From Trebonia sp963777905 (GTDB lineage Bacteria > Actinomycetota > Actinomycetes > Streptosporangiales > Streptosporangiaceae): DNA of 64,000 nt. The stretch is taken from NCBI GenBank assembly GCA_963777905.1, contig CAVZSM010000019.1:62001-126000 (forward strand), written 5' to 3'. Under the pieces are notes generated by a model. The model saw only the letters and a list, made by a program, of their open reading frames with translations, ran no database searches and was not told the origin of the DNA. The translations under genes and the position numbers were made by a program. This document shows, piece by piece, positions 29,289 to 37,885 of the stretch (the first letter of the stretch is position 1; every line of letters starts with the position of its first letter).

Positions 29289-30356
29289 GTGTCGGCATCG
29301 ACAGAACGCGAGATGCCGCGGCCCGAGATGCCGCGGCCGGTGATGGCCGACGTGGCACGGCTGGCCGGCGTCTCACACCAGACCGTCTCCCGGGTACTGA
29401 ACGGCCATCCCAACGTGAGCGCGGCGACCAAGGCCAGCGTCCTGGCGGCCATCCGTGACCTCGGGTACCGGCCGAACATCGCGGCCCGTGCCCTCGTCAC
29501 CGGCAAGACCAACGTGCTCGGCGTGATCAGCTTCGACACCACGCTGTACGGGCCGGCGTCCATGCTGTACGGCATCGAGCGCGCGGCCCGTCCCGGGTAC
29601 TTCGTCGCGATCGCGAGCCTGCCGTCCTTCGACCGGGCGTCGCTGACCAGCGCCGTAGAGCGGTTCCTCGGCCAGGCCGTCGCGGGGATCATCGTGATCG
29701 CGCCGCAGACCGGCGTGGTCGAGGCGCTGGCGGGACTGTCCGCCGGCGTCCCGCTCGTGGCCGTGGGCTGCGGCGCCGCGGTGCGGTTGCCTTCCGTCAA
29801 GATCGACAACGTCACCGGGGCGATGCTGGCGACCCGGCACCTGCTCGGCCTCGGGCACCAGACCGTGCACCACATCGGCGGCCCGGGCAACTGGCATGAC
29901 GCCAGGGACCGCATCGCGGGCTGGCGCCAGGAGCTGCGCGCGGCAGGCGCGCCGGTGCCCGAGATGCCGCGCGGCGACTGGTCGGCGCGGTCCGGGTACG
30001 AGGCCGGGCGGCAGCTTGTCGCGCGGCCCGAGGTGACCGCGGTGTTCTGCGCGAACGATCCGATGGCGCTTGGCTTCCTCAGGGCGGCCGCCGAAGCGGG
30101 GCGGCGCGTCCCCCAGGACATCAGCGTGGTCGGCTTCGACGACGTCCCGGAGGCCGCCTACTTCTCGCCGCCGCTGACCACCGTGCGGCAGAACTTCGGC
30201 GCGCTCGGTGAGGGGGCGCTGCACCTGCTGATGAGCCAGATCACGGCGGGCGGCGAGGCCCCGTCACCGCCGCCGATCGCGCCCGAGCTCGTCGTGCGGT
30301 CCAGTTCCGCCGCGCCGCAACCTGCCGCCGCCACACCCCTCGCGGGCCAGGCCTGA
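29289..30356 (+). CDS. LacI family transcriptional regulator (arabinose locus)
   Basis: A 355-residue LacI protein: HTH MADVARLAGVSHQTVSRVLNG at about 19-39, hinge YRPNIAARALV and a sensor domain (VFCANDPMALGFL, VVGFDDVPEA, PPLTTVRQNF). A short EMPRPEMPRP repeat precedes the HTH. It lies directly upstream of araB on the same strand and is the natural candidate to bind the TGTGAACGTTAACA-type sites at 30375, 36050, 36069 and 36227. GGGGAGG precedes the GTG at 29289. Confidence 0.92.
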   Translation: MSASTEREMPRPEMPRPVMADVARLAGVSHQTVSRVLNGHPNVSAATKASVLAAIRDLGYRPNIAARALVTGKTNVLGVISFDTTLYGPASMLYGIERAARPGYFVAIASLPSFDRASLTSAVERFLGQAVAGIIVIAPQTGVVEALAGLSAGVPLVAVGCGAAVRLPSVKIDNVTGAMLATRHLLGLGHQTVHHIGGPGNWHDARDRIAGWRQELRAAGAPVPEMPRGDWSARSGYEAGRQLVARPEVTAVFCANDPMALGFLRAAAEAGRRVPQDISVVGFDDVPEAAYFSPPLTTVRQNFGALGEGALHLLMSQITAGGEAPSPPPIAPELVVRSSSAAPQPAAATPLAGQA

Positions 30357-30374
30357 AGCTCCATAGAATACCGA

Positions 30375-30388
30375 TGTGAGCGTTAACA
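30375..30388. promoter_or_regulatory. Candidate arabinose operator TGTGAGCGTTAACA
   Basis: A CG-centred imperfect palindrome between the lacI stop and the araB start. It shares TGTGA-CG-TTAACA with the pair upstream of the pentose-binding protein and its left half with the perfect palindrome before araA. Confidence 0.6.
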
Positions 30389-30418
30389 AATCTGGTCCGG
30401 GCGGGCCAGGACTCCTGC

Positions 30419-32122
30419 GTGGTCGGCATCGATTTCGGCACCCTGTCCGGGCGCGCCCTGGTCGTCCGCGTCGCCGACGGCGCGGAGCTTGGCAGCGCGG
30501 TCTGCGAGTACCGGCACGGCGTGATGGACACGGAGCTGGCATCTACCGGCCGGCCGCTGCCCCCCGACTGGGCGCTGCAGGACCCGGCAGACTACCTGGA
30601 CGTGCTGCGCACCGCGGTGCCCGCCGCGATCGACGTGGCCGGCGTCCGCGCCGGCCAGGTGATCGGCATCGGCACCGACTTCACTGCCTGCACAGTCCTG
30701 CCGGTGCTCGAAGACGGGACGCCGCTCTGCGAGTTCGCCGAGCTCGCCGGCCGCCCGCACGCCTATGCCAAGCTCTGGAAGCATCACGCCGCCCAGCCGC
30801 AGGCCGACCGGATCACCGAGGTGGCCCGCGACCGCGGTGAGCCGTGGCTGGCCAGGTACGGCGGGAAGATCTCCTCCGAGTGGCAGTTCGCCAAGGCGCT
30901 CCAGCTGCTCGAGGAAGACCCGGACATCTACCGGCTCGCCAAGCGGTGGATCGAGGCCGCGGACTGGATCATCTGGCAGCTCACCGGCACCGAGACCAGG
31001 AACGCGTGCACCGCCGGGTATAAGGGCGTCTTCCAGGACGGGCACTACCCGTCCCGGGAGTACCTCGCCGCCCTGAACCCCGACTTCGCCCGTTTCGCCG
31101 ACGAGAAGCTCGCGCACCCCGTGCTGCCGCTCGGCAGCCGCGCGGGCTCGCTGACCGCGCGGGCGGCGAGCTGGACAGGCCTGCCAGCGGGCATCGCCGT
31201 CGCGGTCGGCAACGTGGACGCGCACGTCACCCCGCCGGCCGCCAACGCCCTCGCGCCAGGCCAGATGACGGCGATCATGGGCACGTCTACCTGCCACGTG
31301 ATGAACGGGAGCCACCTCAGCGAGGTGCCGGGCATGTGCGGCGCGGTGGACGGCGGCATCGTCGCCGGCTCATGGGGCTACGAGGCAGGGCAGACCGGGG
31401 TGGGCGACATCTTCGCCTGGTTCGCCGAGCACGCCGTGCCGCCGGAGTACCACGCCGAGGCGCGGCGCCGCGGCATCGGCCTGCACGAGCTGCTGTCGGA
31501 GCAGGCGGCCAGGCAGCAGCCGGGCGCGCACGGCCTGATCGCGCTGGACTGGCTGAACGGCAACCGCAGCGTCCTCGTCGACCACCACCTGTCCGGCGCC
31601 ATCGCCGGCCTCACGCTCGCCACCCGCCCGCCCGACATCTACCGGGCGCTGCTGGAGTCGACGGCGTTCGGCACCCGGGTCATCATCGACGCGTTCGAGT
31701 CCGCGGGACAGCCGGTCAGCGAGCTGATCATCGCCGGCGGCCTGATGCGCAACGAGCTGCTCATGCAGATCTACGCCGACGTGACCAAGAGGCCGCTGCA
31801 CCTGGTGAAGTCCGCGCAGGCGCCGGCGCTCGGGTCCGCCATCCACGCGGCGGTGGCGGCGGGCGCCTACCAGGACGTCCCGGCGGCCGCGGCCGCCATG
31901 GCCGGGAAGATCGAGAACGCCTACACGCCGGACCCGCGGGCCGCCGAGGTCTATGACCAGCTCTACGCCGAGTACGTGCTGCTGCACGACTACTTCGGAC
32001 GGGGCGCCAACGAGGTCATGCACCGGCTGCGCGCGCTGCGCGACCGGGTGCTCGGCGAGGCGGAGAAGACGCAGCAAGCGGAGGAGAAGGACCACGATAA
32101 GCCAGTGGGAGCCGAGAAGTGA
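30419..32122 (+). CDS. araB: Ribulokinase
   Basis: A 567-residue FGGY kinase of ribulokinase size. VVGIDFGTLSGRALVV is the AraB phosphate-binding start; GIGTDFTACTVLPV, AYAKLWKHHAAQPQADRI, MGTSTCHVMNG and IAGGLMRNELLMQIYADV follow. It phosphorylates L-ribulose. The only available in-frame start is the GTG at 30419, with AGGA seven bases upstream; relatives usually carry several more residues, so the true start could be displaced by an error. The araD GTG overlaps its stop (GTGA). Confidence 0.95.
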   Translation: MVGIDFGTLSGRALVVRVADGAELGSAVCEYRHGVMDTELASTGRPLPPDWALQDPADYLDVLRTAVPAAIDVAGVRAGQVIGIGTDFTACTVLPVLEDGTPLCEFAELAGRPHAYAKLWKHHAAQPQADRITEVARDRGEPWLARYGGKISSEWQFAKALQLLEEDPDIYRLAKRWIEAADWIIWQLTGTETRNACTAGYKGVFQDGHYPSREYLAALNPDFARFADEKLAHPVLPLGSRAGSLTARAASWTGLPAGIAVAVGNVDAHVTPPAANALAPGQMTAIMGTSTCHVMNGSHLSEVPGMCGAVDGGIVAGSWGYEAGQTGVGDIFAWFAEHAVPPEYHAEARRRGIGLHELLSEQAARQQPGAHGLIALDWLNGNRSVLVDHHLSGAIAGLTLATRPPDIYRALLESTAFGTRVIIDAFESAGQPVSELIIAGGLMRNELLMQIYADVTKRPLHLVKSAQAPALGSAIHAAVAAGAYQDVPAAAAAMAGKIENAYTPDPRAAEVYDQLYAEYVLLHDYFGRGANEVMHRLRALRDRVLGEAEKTQQAEEKDHDKPVGAEK

Positions 32123-32796
32123 GCGCGACAGTGAAGGACGACCCGGTCGTCAGCGAGTTGCGGCGCACGCTCGCGGAACTGCACCAGTCACTGGTAGAGA
32201 ACGGCCTGGTGGCATGGACGTCGGGCAACGTCTCCGCGCGGGTTCCCGGCAGCGACCTGCTGGTGATCAAGCCGAGCGGGGTCGGCTACGACGACCTGAC
32301 ACCCGAGTCGATGGTGGTCTGCGACCTGGACGGCACCCGGGTGGACGGTGACCTCAGCCCGTCGAGCGACACCGCGTCGCACGCCTACATCTACCGGCAC
32401 ATGCCGGAGGTCGGCGGCGTGGTGCACACCCATTCCAGGTACGCGACGGCGTGGGCCGCCCGCGGCGAGCCGATCCCCTGCGTGCTGACCGCGATGGCCG
32501 ACGAGTTCGGCGGCGAGATCCCGGTCGGGCCGTTCGCGCCGATCGGCGGCGACGAGATCGGCCGCGCCGTGGTCGAGACGCTCGCCGGCCATCGCTCGCC
32601 GGCCGTGCTGCTGCGCAGCCACGGGGTGTTCACCGTCGGGGCCACCGCGCGGGACGCGGTGAAGGCGGCGGTGATGTGCGAGGACGTGGCGGCCACCGTG
32701 CACCTGGCGGTCAGCCGCGGCGAGCTGGACCCGCTGCCGCAGGACCAGGTCGACGCCCTGCACCGGCGCTACACGACCGAGTACGGCCAGCGCTGA
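32119..32796 (+). CDS. araD: L-ribulose-5-phosphate 4-epimerase
   Basis: A 225-residue class II aldolase/epimerase: SGNVSARVPGSDLLVIKPSGV, the acidic SDTASH, the zinc-binding HTHS and the later RSHGVFTVG. It converts L-ribulose 5-phosphate to D-xylulose 5-phosphate, joining arabinose to the pentose phosphate pathway. The GTG start overlaps araB by four bases, so the two are coupled. It ends 13 bases before the converging ATPase gene. Confidence 0.95.
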   Translation: MSATVKDDPVVSELRRTLAELHQSLVENGLVAWTSGNVSARVPGSDLLVIKPSGVGYDDLTPESMVVCDLDGTRVDGDLSPSSDTASHAYIYRHMPEVGGVVHTHSRYATAWAARGEPIPCVLTAMADEFGGEIPVGPFAPIGGDEIGRAVVETLAGHRSPAVLLRSHGVFTVGATARDAVKAAVMCEDVAATVHLAVSRGELDPLPQDQVDALHRRYTTEYGQR

Positions 32797-32809
32797 GCAA
32801 GCCCCGGGC

Positions 32810-33626
32810 TCAGGCTGAGCGCTCAGCGCGCTGGCGCTCTTCGAGCGCCTCGCGGTATTCCTGCACCACCAGTTCGGTGAGCTCCTCGGCCGACGTCTCC
32901 GAGGTCGGCTTGTCCAGCGTGATCTGGCCGCCCTGGATCAGGTTGATCCGGTCGCACACCTCGAAGCACCTGCGCGTAGTTGTGCGCGATCATGATGATC
33001 GAGACGTTGCCCTCGCGCTTGAGCCGGGTGATCAGGTCCAGGATGATGGCGCCTTCCTTGACGCCCATCGCGGCCAGCGGCTCGTCAAGGAGCAGGATCT
33101 TCGGGTTCGAGAAGACCGAGCGGGCCACCGCGATCGCCTGGCGCTGCCCGCCGGAGAGCGTGGCCACCGGCGCGTTCACCGAAGGGATTTGCACGCCTAC
33201 CGCGTCGAGACGCTCCCTGGCCTCCTTCCGCATGACCCCGTTCCGCACCAGCGGCCAGCGGATAATCTCCCGGTTGAGGAACATGTTCTGGAACACGGTG
33301 AGCTGGTTGATCAGGGCGAGATCCTGGTAGACGGCATCGATGCCGAGCGACCTGGCGTGGTCGACCGACTTGAGGGTGACCTCCCGGCCCTCGAGGACGA
33401 TCCGGCCCGAGGAGGGCGGCTGGAACCCGCACAGGATCTTGAGCAGGGTGGACTTGCCGGCGCCGTTGTCGCCGATCAGCCCGAGCACCTCGCCGCGCTT
33501 CAGCCGCAGGTTCACGTCGGTCAGCGCGGTCACCGCGCCGTACCGCTTGGCGATGTGCTCGCAGCGGAGGACGTCTCCGCCCGGGTTCACGAGCTCCGCC
33601 TGGCCCGGTGGCGTGGTCGCCGTCAT
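32810..33626 (-). CDS. Pentose ABC transporter ATP-binding protein, frameshifted near the C-terminus
   Basis: A single-ATPase-domain protein of the RbsA/FrcA class: Walker A GDNGAGKST, Q-loop VYQDLALINQLTVFQNMF, signature LSGGQRQAIAVARSV, Walker B ILLLDEPLAAMG and H-loop AHNYAQV. After AHNYAQV one extra base near 32966-32971 shifts the frame. In the other frame the sequence continues FEVCDRINLIQGGQITLDKP and ends YREALEERQRAERSA at 32810, the expected tail. As given, the frame ends at 32823 with an unrelated Arg/Gly-rich tail. The ATG at 33626 is one base after the permease stop. Confidence 0.88.
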
Positions 33627-33627
33627 G

Positions 33628-34659
33628 TCAGCGCTGTCCCCTTTCCCGCAGCTTCGTGAGCTGAACGTTCGCCACCATGGCAACGAGGATCGCCCCGCCG
33701 AAGATAATGCCCAGCGGGTCGGCGCTCACGCCGACGAGCGGGAACCCGTCGAGCAGGATGCCAAGTACCACCGCGCCGAAGAAGGCGCCGATGATGGTTC
33801 CCACGCCGCCCAGCATCGCCGTGCCGCCGATCACCGCGGCGGTGACCGCGTAGAACATCGTCGTGTACCCGCCCAAGGTGGGGGATATGTTGCTCGTGTA
33901 GTACATCTGCTGCAGGCCGACAAAGGCGCCGAGCAGCCCGGTGACCATGAAGTTGCCGTACTTGATCCGGCCGACGTTGATGCCGGCCTCCCGCGCCCCG
34001 AGCAGGTTCCCGCCCGCGGAGACCGTGTGCAGGCCCCAGCGCGTCCTGGTCAGCACGATATGGAAGACCGCGGTGAGCAGGACCGCCCAGATGATCGGCG
34101 CCCACGCGTAGTTGGCGATCCACTTGCCGATGCCAAGCACGTCCGCGGGGATCTGCGCCGGCTGGTCGTGAGACGTCGTGTCGATGAGCCCCAGCAGGAT
34201 GAACCCGGTGCCCAGTGTGGTGATGAACGAGGGCACGCCGATCGTGACCGTGAAGAAGCCGTTGACCAGGCCGACGAACAGTCCGAGCAGCAGCGCGAAA
34301 AGGATCGCGAGCAGGCCGGGGAAGCCGTAGTAGTCGGTCAGGAAGTGCATGAGATAGGGGGCGAACCCGACGACGAAGCCGACCGACAGGTCGATCTCGC
34401 CGCAGATCAGCAGGTAGACCTCGCCCAGCGCGATGATGATGATGGGTGTCGTGAAGTCGGACCAGAGCAGCACCTGATTCGTCTTCGACGTGAAGTCCGA
34501 TCCCTTGTCGATCACGAAGTACAGGAACAGCGCCACCGCGATCACGAACACGGTCGCCTCGCGCTGCCGCCCGAGCAGGCGTACCGCGCCGCCGACCCCC
34601 GTCGGCCCTCCCTGCGGGGCGCCAGTCTGCCCTACGGTTCGCTCGGCCGTCTCACTCAC
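33628..34659 (-). CDS. Pentose ABC transporter permease (RbsC/AraH type)
   Basis: About 343 residues, hydrophobic throughout with eight to ten predicted helices and the family pattern GEIDLSVGFVVGFAPY, PSFITTLGTGFILLG and GGTAMLGGVGTIIGAFFGAVVLGIL. It forms the membrane channel for the PBP1-type binding protein upstream. The GTG at 34659 was preferred over an upstream extension with no membrane character; the ribosome site is weak. A strong hairpin separates it from the binding-protein gene. Confidence 0.92.
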   Translation of the reverse strand: MSETAERTVGQTGAPQGGPTGVGGAVRLLGRQREATVFVIAVALFLYFVIDKGSDFTSKTNQVLLWSDFTTPIIIIALGEVYLLICGEIDLSVGFVVGFAPYLMHFLTDYYGFPGLLAILFALLLGLFVGLVNGFFTVTIGVPSFITTLGTGFILLGLIDTTSHDQPAQIPADVLGIGKWIANYAWAPIIWAVLLTAVFHIVLTRTRWGLHTVSAGGNLLGAREAGINVGRIKYGNFMVTGLLGAFVGLQQMYYTSNISPTLGGYTTMFYAVTAAVIGGTAMLGGVGTIIGAFFGAVVLGILLDGFPLVGVSADPLGIIFGGAILVAMVANVQLTKLRERGQR

Positions 34660-34752
34660 TTGAACCCATCTCCGCTTCTCCTCGACACGACCGCTTCGCA
34701 CCCGTGACAGCACGATTCACGGCAGGCGAACCAGTGTCAACCCCCGCGTCCG

Positions 34753-34793
34753 CGCCGGGCGGGCCGGGCCAGGACCGGCCTGCCCGCCCGGCG
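34753..34793 (-). terminator. GC-rich hairpin between binding-protein and permease genes
   Basis: Arms 34753-34764 and 34782-34793 pair perfectly over 12 bp around a 17-base loop that could pair further. It starts 12 bases after the binding-protein stop. It parallels the hairpin at 10807-10845 in the same relative place of another importer operon. Confidence 0.65.
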
Positions 34794-34804
34794 TGAACGG
34801 GCCA

Positions 34805-35962
34805 TCACGTGCTCGTCGTACCGACCGGCTGGTTGATGGCGCCGGAGGGCCGCGGGATGTACATCTGGGCCGAGGAGCCGCCCTGGAACCGGCTGTTCTT
34901 CAGCATCGTGGCGACGTTGCTCGGGGTCAGCACGGTCAGGCCGGTGTCGGTGTCCGGCGGCGCGAGCTGGCCGCCGGACAGGTTGTAGAGGTACAGGTAC
35001 AGGGTGGGCAGGAAGCCCTGCAGGTACGGGTCCTGGAAGATGCTGAACTTCATCGTGCCGGCCTGCAGGCCAGAAAGCGTCCGCGGGTCGGTGTCGAAAC
35101 CGCCGGCCGGGATCGACACGCCGGTCCCCTTGAGGGCCGCGGTGAGGTTCGCGGTGGACCCGGAGTCCACGGCGAACGCGCCCTTGAGCGCGCCCTTGTG
35201 CCCGAGCAGGTACGACTTCTCGGTCGACAGCTCGGTGCCGTCGACCGTGCTGGTCGCGATCTCGGATACGTGGTAGCTGCTGCCGAGCACCGACACCGCG
35301 CCGTCGTAGCGGGGCTGGATGTTGCCGGTTCCCGGGGTCGCGATAAAGATCACGATCTCCCCGCCGCCGGGCACGAGCGTCTTGATCTGCTCACCCATGG
35401 CCTGCCCGGACAGGAACAGCGCCTGTCCGACGTAGGCCAGCCGGTTGGTGTAGATCTGGGGCACCCCGTGGGTGTAGATCCCGTCGGCGTTGTAGGTGAC
35501 CACCGGAATGCCGGCGTCCATGGCATTCTTCACCGGAGTGGCCATCGACGAGTCGATCACCGGCGTCGCGATCCCGGCCGCCTTGGCGGAGATCGCGGTG
35601 TTCATGAAGGAGACCATCTCGGAGTCGGCCGAGGTGGCGGAGCCGCCCCAAGTCGGCGCAGGCAGGCCGAGCAGCGCCACCGCGTCGGAGTACCCGTATT
35701 TGGTCGGGGTGAAGAACTGGTTCGTGTCGGCGTGGTTGTTGAAGTAGTACTTCTGGTTCGGCACCGCCGGGAACGGGTTGCTGCCGTTAGTGGCTACCGC
35801 CGCGTGAGTGCTGCTCGACGAGCTGCAGGCGGCGAGCAGCGCCGACGCGGCACCCGCGGCGCTGACCAGCCCGGTGCCGGCGAGCAGCCGGCGCCGGGTC
35901 GGGTTGTCTCTCATGTTGAGGGTCTCGATTGCCTCGTCGACCTTCGGATGAACCTTGCCCAT
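34805..35962 (-). CDS. Sugar-binding lipoprotein of a pentose ABC transporter (PBP1 fold)
   Basis: A 385-residue precursor: a cytoplasmic lead-in, TRRRLLAGTG (twin-arginine-like) and lipobox LLAAC with Cys46. The mature part has the type 1 periplasmic-binding pattern (AISAKAAGIATPVIDSS, AGIPVVTYNADG, FIATPGTGNIQPRYDGA), as in ribose- and arabinose-binding proteins. GGAGGT lies before the ATG. Two operator-like sites at 36050 and 36069 stand upstream, and araA diverges from it, so arabinose is the most likely substrate. Confidence 0.92.
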   Translation of the reverse strand: MGKVHPKVDEAIETLNMRDNPTRRRLLAGTGLVSAAGAASALLAACSSSSSTHAAVATNGSNPFPAVPNQKYYFNNHADTNQFFTPTKYGYSDAVALLGLPAPTWGGSATSADSEMVSFMNTAISAKAAGIATPVIDSSMATPVKNAMDAGIPVVTYNADGIYTHGVPQIYTNRLAYVGQALFLSGQAMGEQIKTLVPGGGEIVIFIATPGTGNIQPRYDGAVSVLGSSYHVSEIATSTVDGTELSTEKSYLLGHKGALKGAFAVDSGSTANLTAALKGTGVSIPAGGFDTDPRTLSGLQAGTMKFSIFQDPYLQGFLPTLYLYLYNLSGGQLAPPDTDTGLTVLTPSNVATMLKNSRFQGGSSAQMYIPRPSGAINQPVGTTST

Positions 35963-36049
35963 CCGGACCTCCGGTTATCTCGTGCCCTACGGTGCACCAT
36001 TGCGGGCGAAGCGAACGTGCCGGGCTAATGAAGTTGGTCTATGGCCGAT

Positions 36050-36082
36050 GTGGACGTTAACAGTCGATGTGAACGTTAACAA
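36050..36082. promoter_or_regulatory. Pair of candidate arabinose operators
   Basis: TGTGGACGTTAACA (36050-36063) and TGTGAACGTTAACA (36069-36082) lie 19 bases apart, nearly two helical turns, upstream of the pentose-binding-protein gene. Both are CG-centred and palindromic except for one or two positions. Confidence 0.7.
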
Positions 36083-36187
36083 CAGCCTCTTCCGCGCAAC
36101 TTAAACCTTTGGGTCCTCCGCCGTCAACGCGCCGTGGGCGGTGGGGGCAGCACGTCTTGGTAACGACTGCTGGGTCCTGGAGGGCGG

Positions 36188-36244
36188 TTGACGCGCACGG
36201 TCCCGGTGCCCGTAGCATGACCTGGCGATGTGAGCGCTCACATC
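36188..36244 (+). promoter_or_regulatory. araA promoter with perfect operator palindrome
   Basis: TTGACG (36188-36193) and TAGCAT (36213-36218), spaced 19 bases, form a plausible promoter. The perfect 18-bp palindrome GATGTGAGCGCTCACATC (36227-36244) begins just where transcription would start, a classical repressor position, 23 bases before the araA ATG. It shares TGTGA-CG with the other sites in this block. Confidence 0.7.
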
Positions 36245-36267
36245 AGGCAGACGAGGAGCGCCTAAAA

Positions 36268-37809
36268 ATGTCCGCACCAGCCGCCCCAGCCGTACCAGGC
36301 ACCCGCAGCCAGCTGAACCGCCTCGAGACCTGGTTCGTCACCGGCAGTCAGCAGCTCTACGGCGAGGAGACCCTCCGGCAGGTAGCCGAACAGTCCCGCG
36401 CCATCGCCGGCGCGCTCGCCGCGGCGGATGCGATCCCGGTCCGTGTCGTCTGGCAGCCGGTGGTGACCACGCCGGAAGAGATCCGGCGGGTCATGCTGGC
36501 GGCCAGCCGCGACGACAACGTGATCGGCGTGATCGCGTGGATGCACACGTTCAGCCCGGCGAAGATGTGGATCTCCGGCCTCAGCGCACTGAGCAAGCCG
36601 CTGCTGCACCTGCACACCCAGGCGAACGTCCGGCTGCCGTGGGCCGAGATCGACTTCGACTTCATGAACCTGAACCAGGCCGCGCACGGCGACCGCGAGT
36701 TCGGCTACATCCAGTCGAGGCTCGGCATCCGCCGCAAGACCGTCGTCGGCCACGTGTCCGACCCGCGCGTCGTCGCGGACGTCGCGATCTGGGCGCGGGC
36801 GGCGGCGGGCTGGGCGGCGACGCGGGCGCTGAAGCTGGCGCGGTTCGGCGACAACATGCGGTTCGTCGCGGTCACCGAAGGGGACAAGACCGAGGCGGAA
36901 GCCGTGTTCGGCGTGCAGGTCAACACCTGGGGCGTCAACGACCTGGTGACAGCGGTCGGCGACGTCACCGACGCGGACATCGCCGCGCTGGTCGAGGAGT
37001 ACGAGGACAGCTACGACGTCGTGCCCGAGCTGCGCCGCGGCGGGGAGCGGCACCAGTCGCTGCGCGATGGCGCGGCGATCGAGCTCGGCCTGCGCGCGTT
37101 CCTCGACAACGGCGGGTTCGGCGCGTTCACCACGAACTTCGAGGACCTGGGCGGGCTGAAGCAGCTGCCAGGGCTGGCCGTGCAGCGGCTGATGGCCGAC
37201 GGGTACGGGTTCGGCGCGGAAGGCGACTGGAAGACCGCCATCCTGGTCCGCGCCGCCAAGGTGATGGGCCAGGGACTCCCCGGCGGCGCGTCCATGATGG
37301 AGGACTACACCTACGACCTGACGCCCGGACAGGAGCTCATCCTCGGCGCGCACATGCTCGAGGTCTGCCCCACCCTCACCACCGGCAGGCCACGGCTGGA
37401 GATCCACCCGCTGGCCATCGGCGCCCGCCAGGACCCGGTGCGCCTGGTGTTCACCGCCGACCCGGGGCCCGGCATCGTCGTGGCGATGACCGACATGCGC
37501 GACAGGTTCCGGCTCACCGCCAACGTCGTCGAGCTGGTCCCGCCCCCCGAGCCGCTGCCCAGGCTGCCGGTCGGCCGCGCCGTGTGGCGGCCGGCCCCCG
37601 ACTTCCGCACCTCCGCGACGTCCTGGCTGATGGCCGGCGCCGCGCACCACACCGCTATGTCCACCGCGGTCGGCGCCGACGCCTTCCGCGACTATGCCAG
37701 GATGGCGGGCGTGGAACTGCTCGTCATCGACGAATCGACGACCGCCAGGGCATTCGAGGACGAGCTCCGCTGGAACGCCGCGTATTACCGGCTCGCTGGC
37801 GGGGTCTGA
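36268..37809 (+). CDS. araA: L-arabinose isomerase
   Basis: A 513-residue AraA: ETWFVTGSQQLYGEETL at the start, WMHTFSPAKMWI, LLHLHTQ, TNFEDLGGLKQLPGLAVQRLMADGYGF region with the catalytic Glu, GAEGDWKTA and LGAHMLEVCP with a metal-binding His. It converts L-arabinose to L-ribulose in the cytoplasm. ATG 36268 was chosen for GAGGAGCG upstream; an in-frame upstream extension covers the promoter and operator. It stands apart from araB and araD but under what looks like the same operator. Confidence 0.96.
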   Translation: MSAPAAPAVPGTRSQLNRLETWFVTGSQQLYGEETLRQVAEQSRAIAGALAAADAIPVRVVWQPVVTTPEEIRRVMLAASRDDNVIGVIAWMHTFSPAKMWISGLSALSKPLLHLHTQANVRLPWAEIDFDFMNLNQAAHGDREFGYIQSRLGIRRKTVVGHVSDPRVVADVAIWARAAAGWAATRALKLARFGDNMRFVAVTEGDKTEAEAVFGVQVNTWGVNDLVTAVGDVTDADIAALVEEYEDSYDVVPELRRGGERHQSLRDGAAIELGLRAFLDNGGFGAFTTNFEDLGGLKQLPGLAVQRLMADGYGFGAEGDWKTAILVRAAKVMGQGLPGGASMMEDYTYDLTPGQELILGAHMLEVCPTLTTGRPRLEIHPLAIGARQDPVRLVFTADPGPGIVVAMTDMRDRFRLTANVVELVPPPEPLPRLPVGRAVWRPAPDFRTSATSWLMAGAAHHTAMSTAVGADAFRDYARMAGVELLVIDESTTARAFEDELRWNAAYYRLAGGV

Positions 37810-37885
37810 ATGCCGTTCGCGGCTGCGCATAAGACCCTCGTGCACCTCGCGGGCGGCCGCGGCAGGGCCGGTGCCTGTCGAGGAC

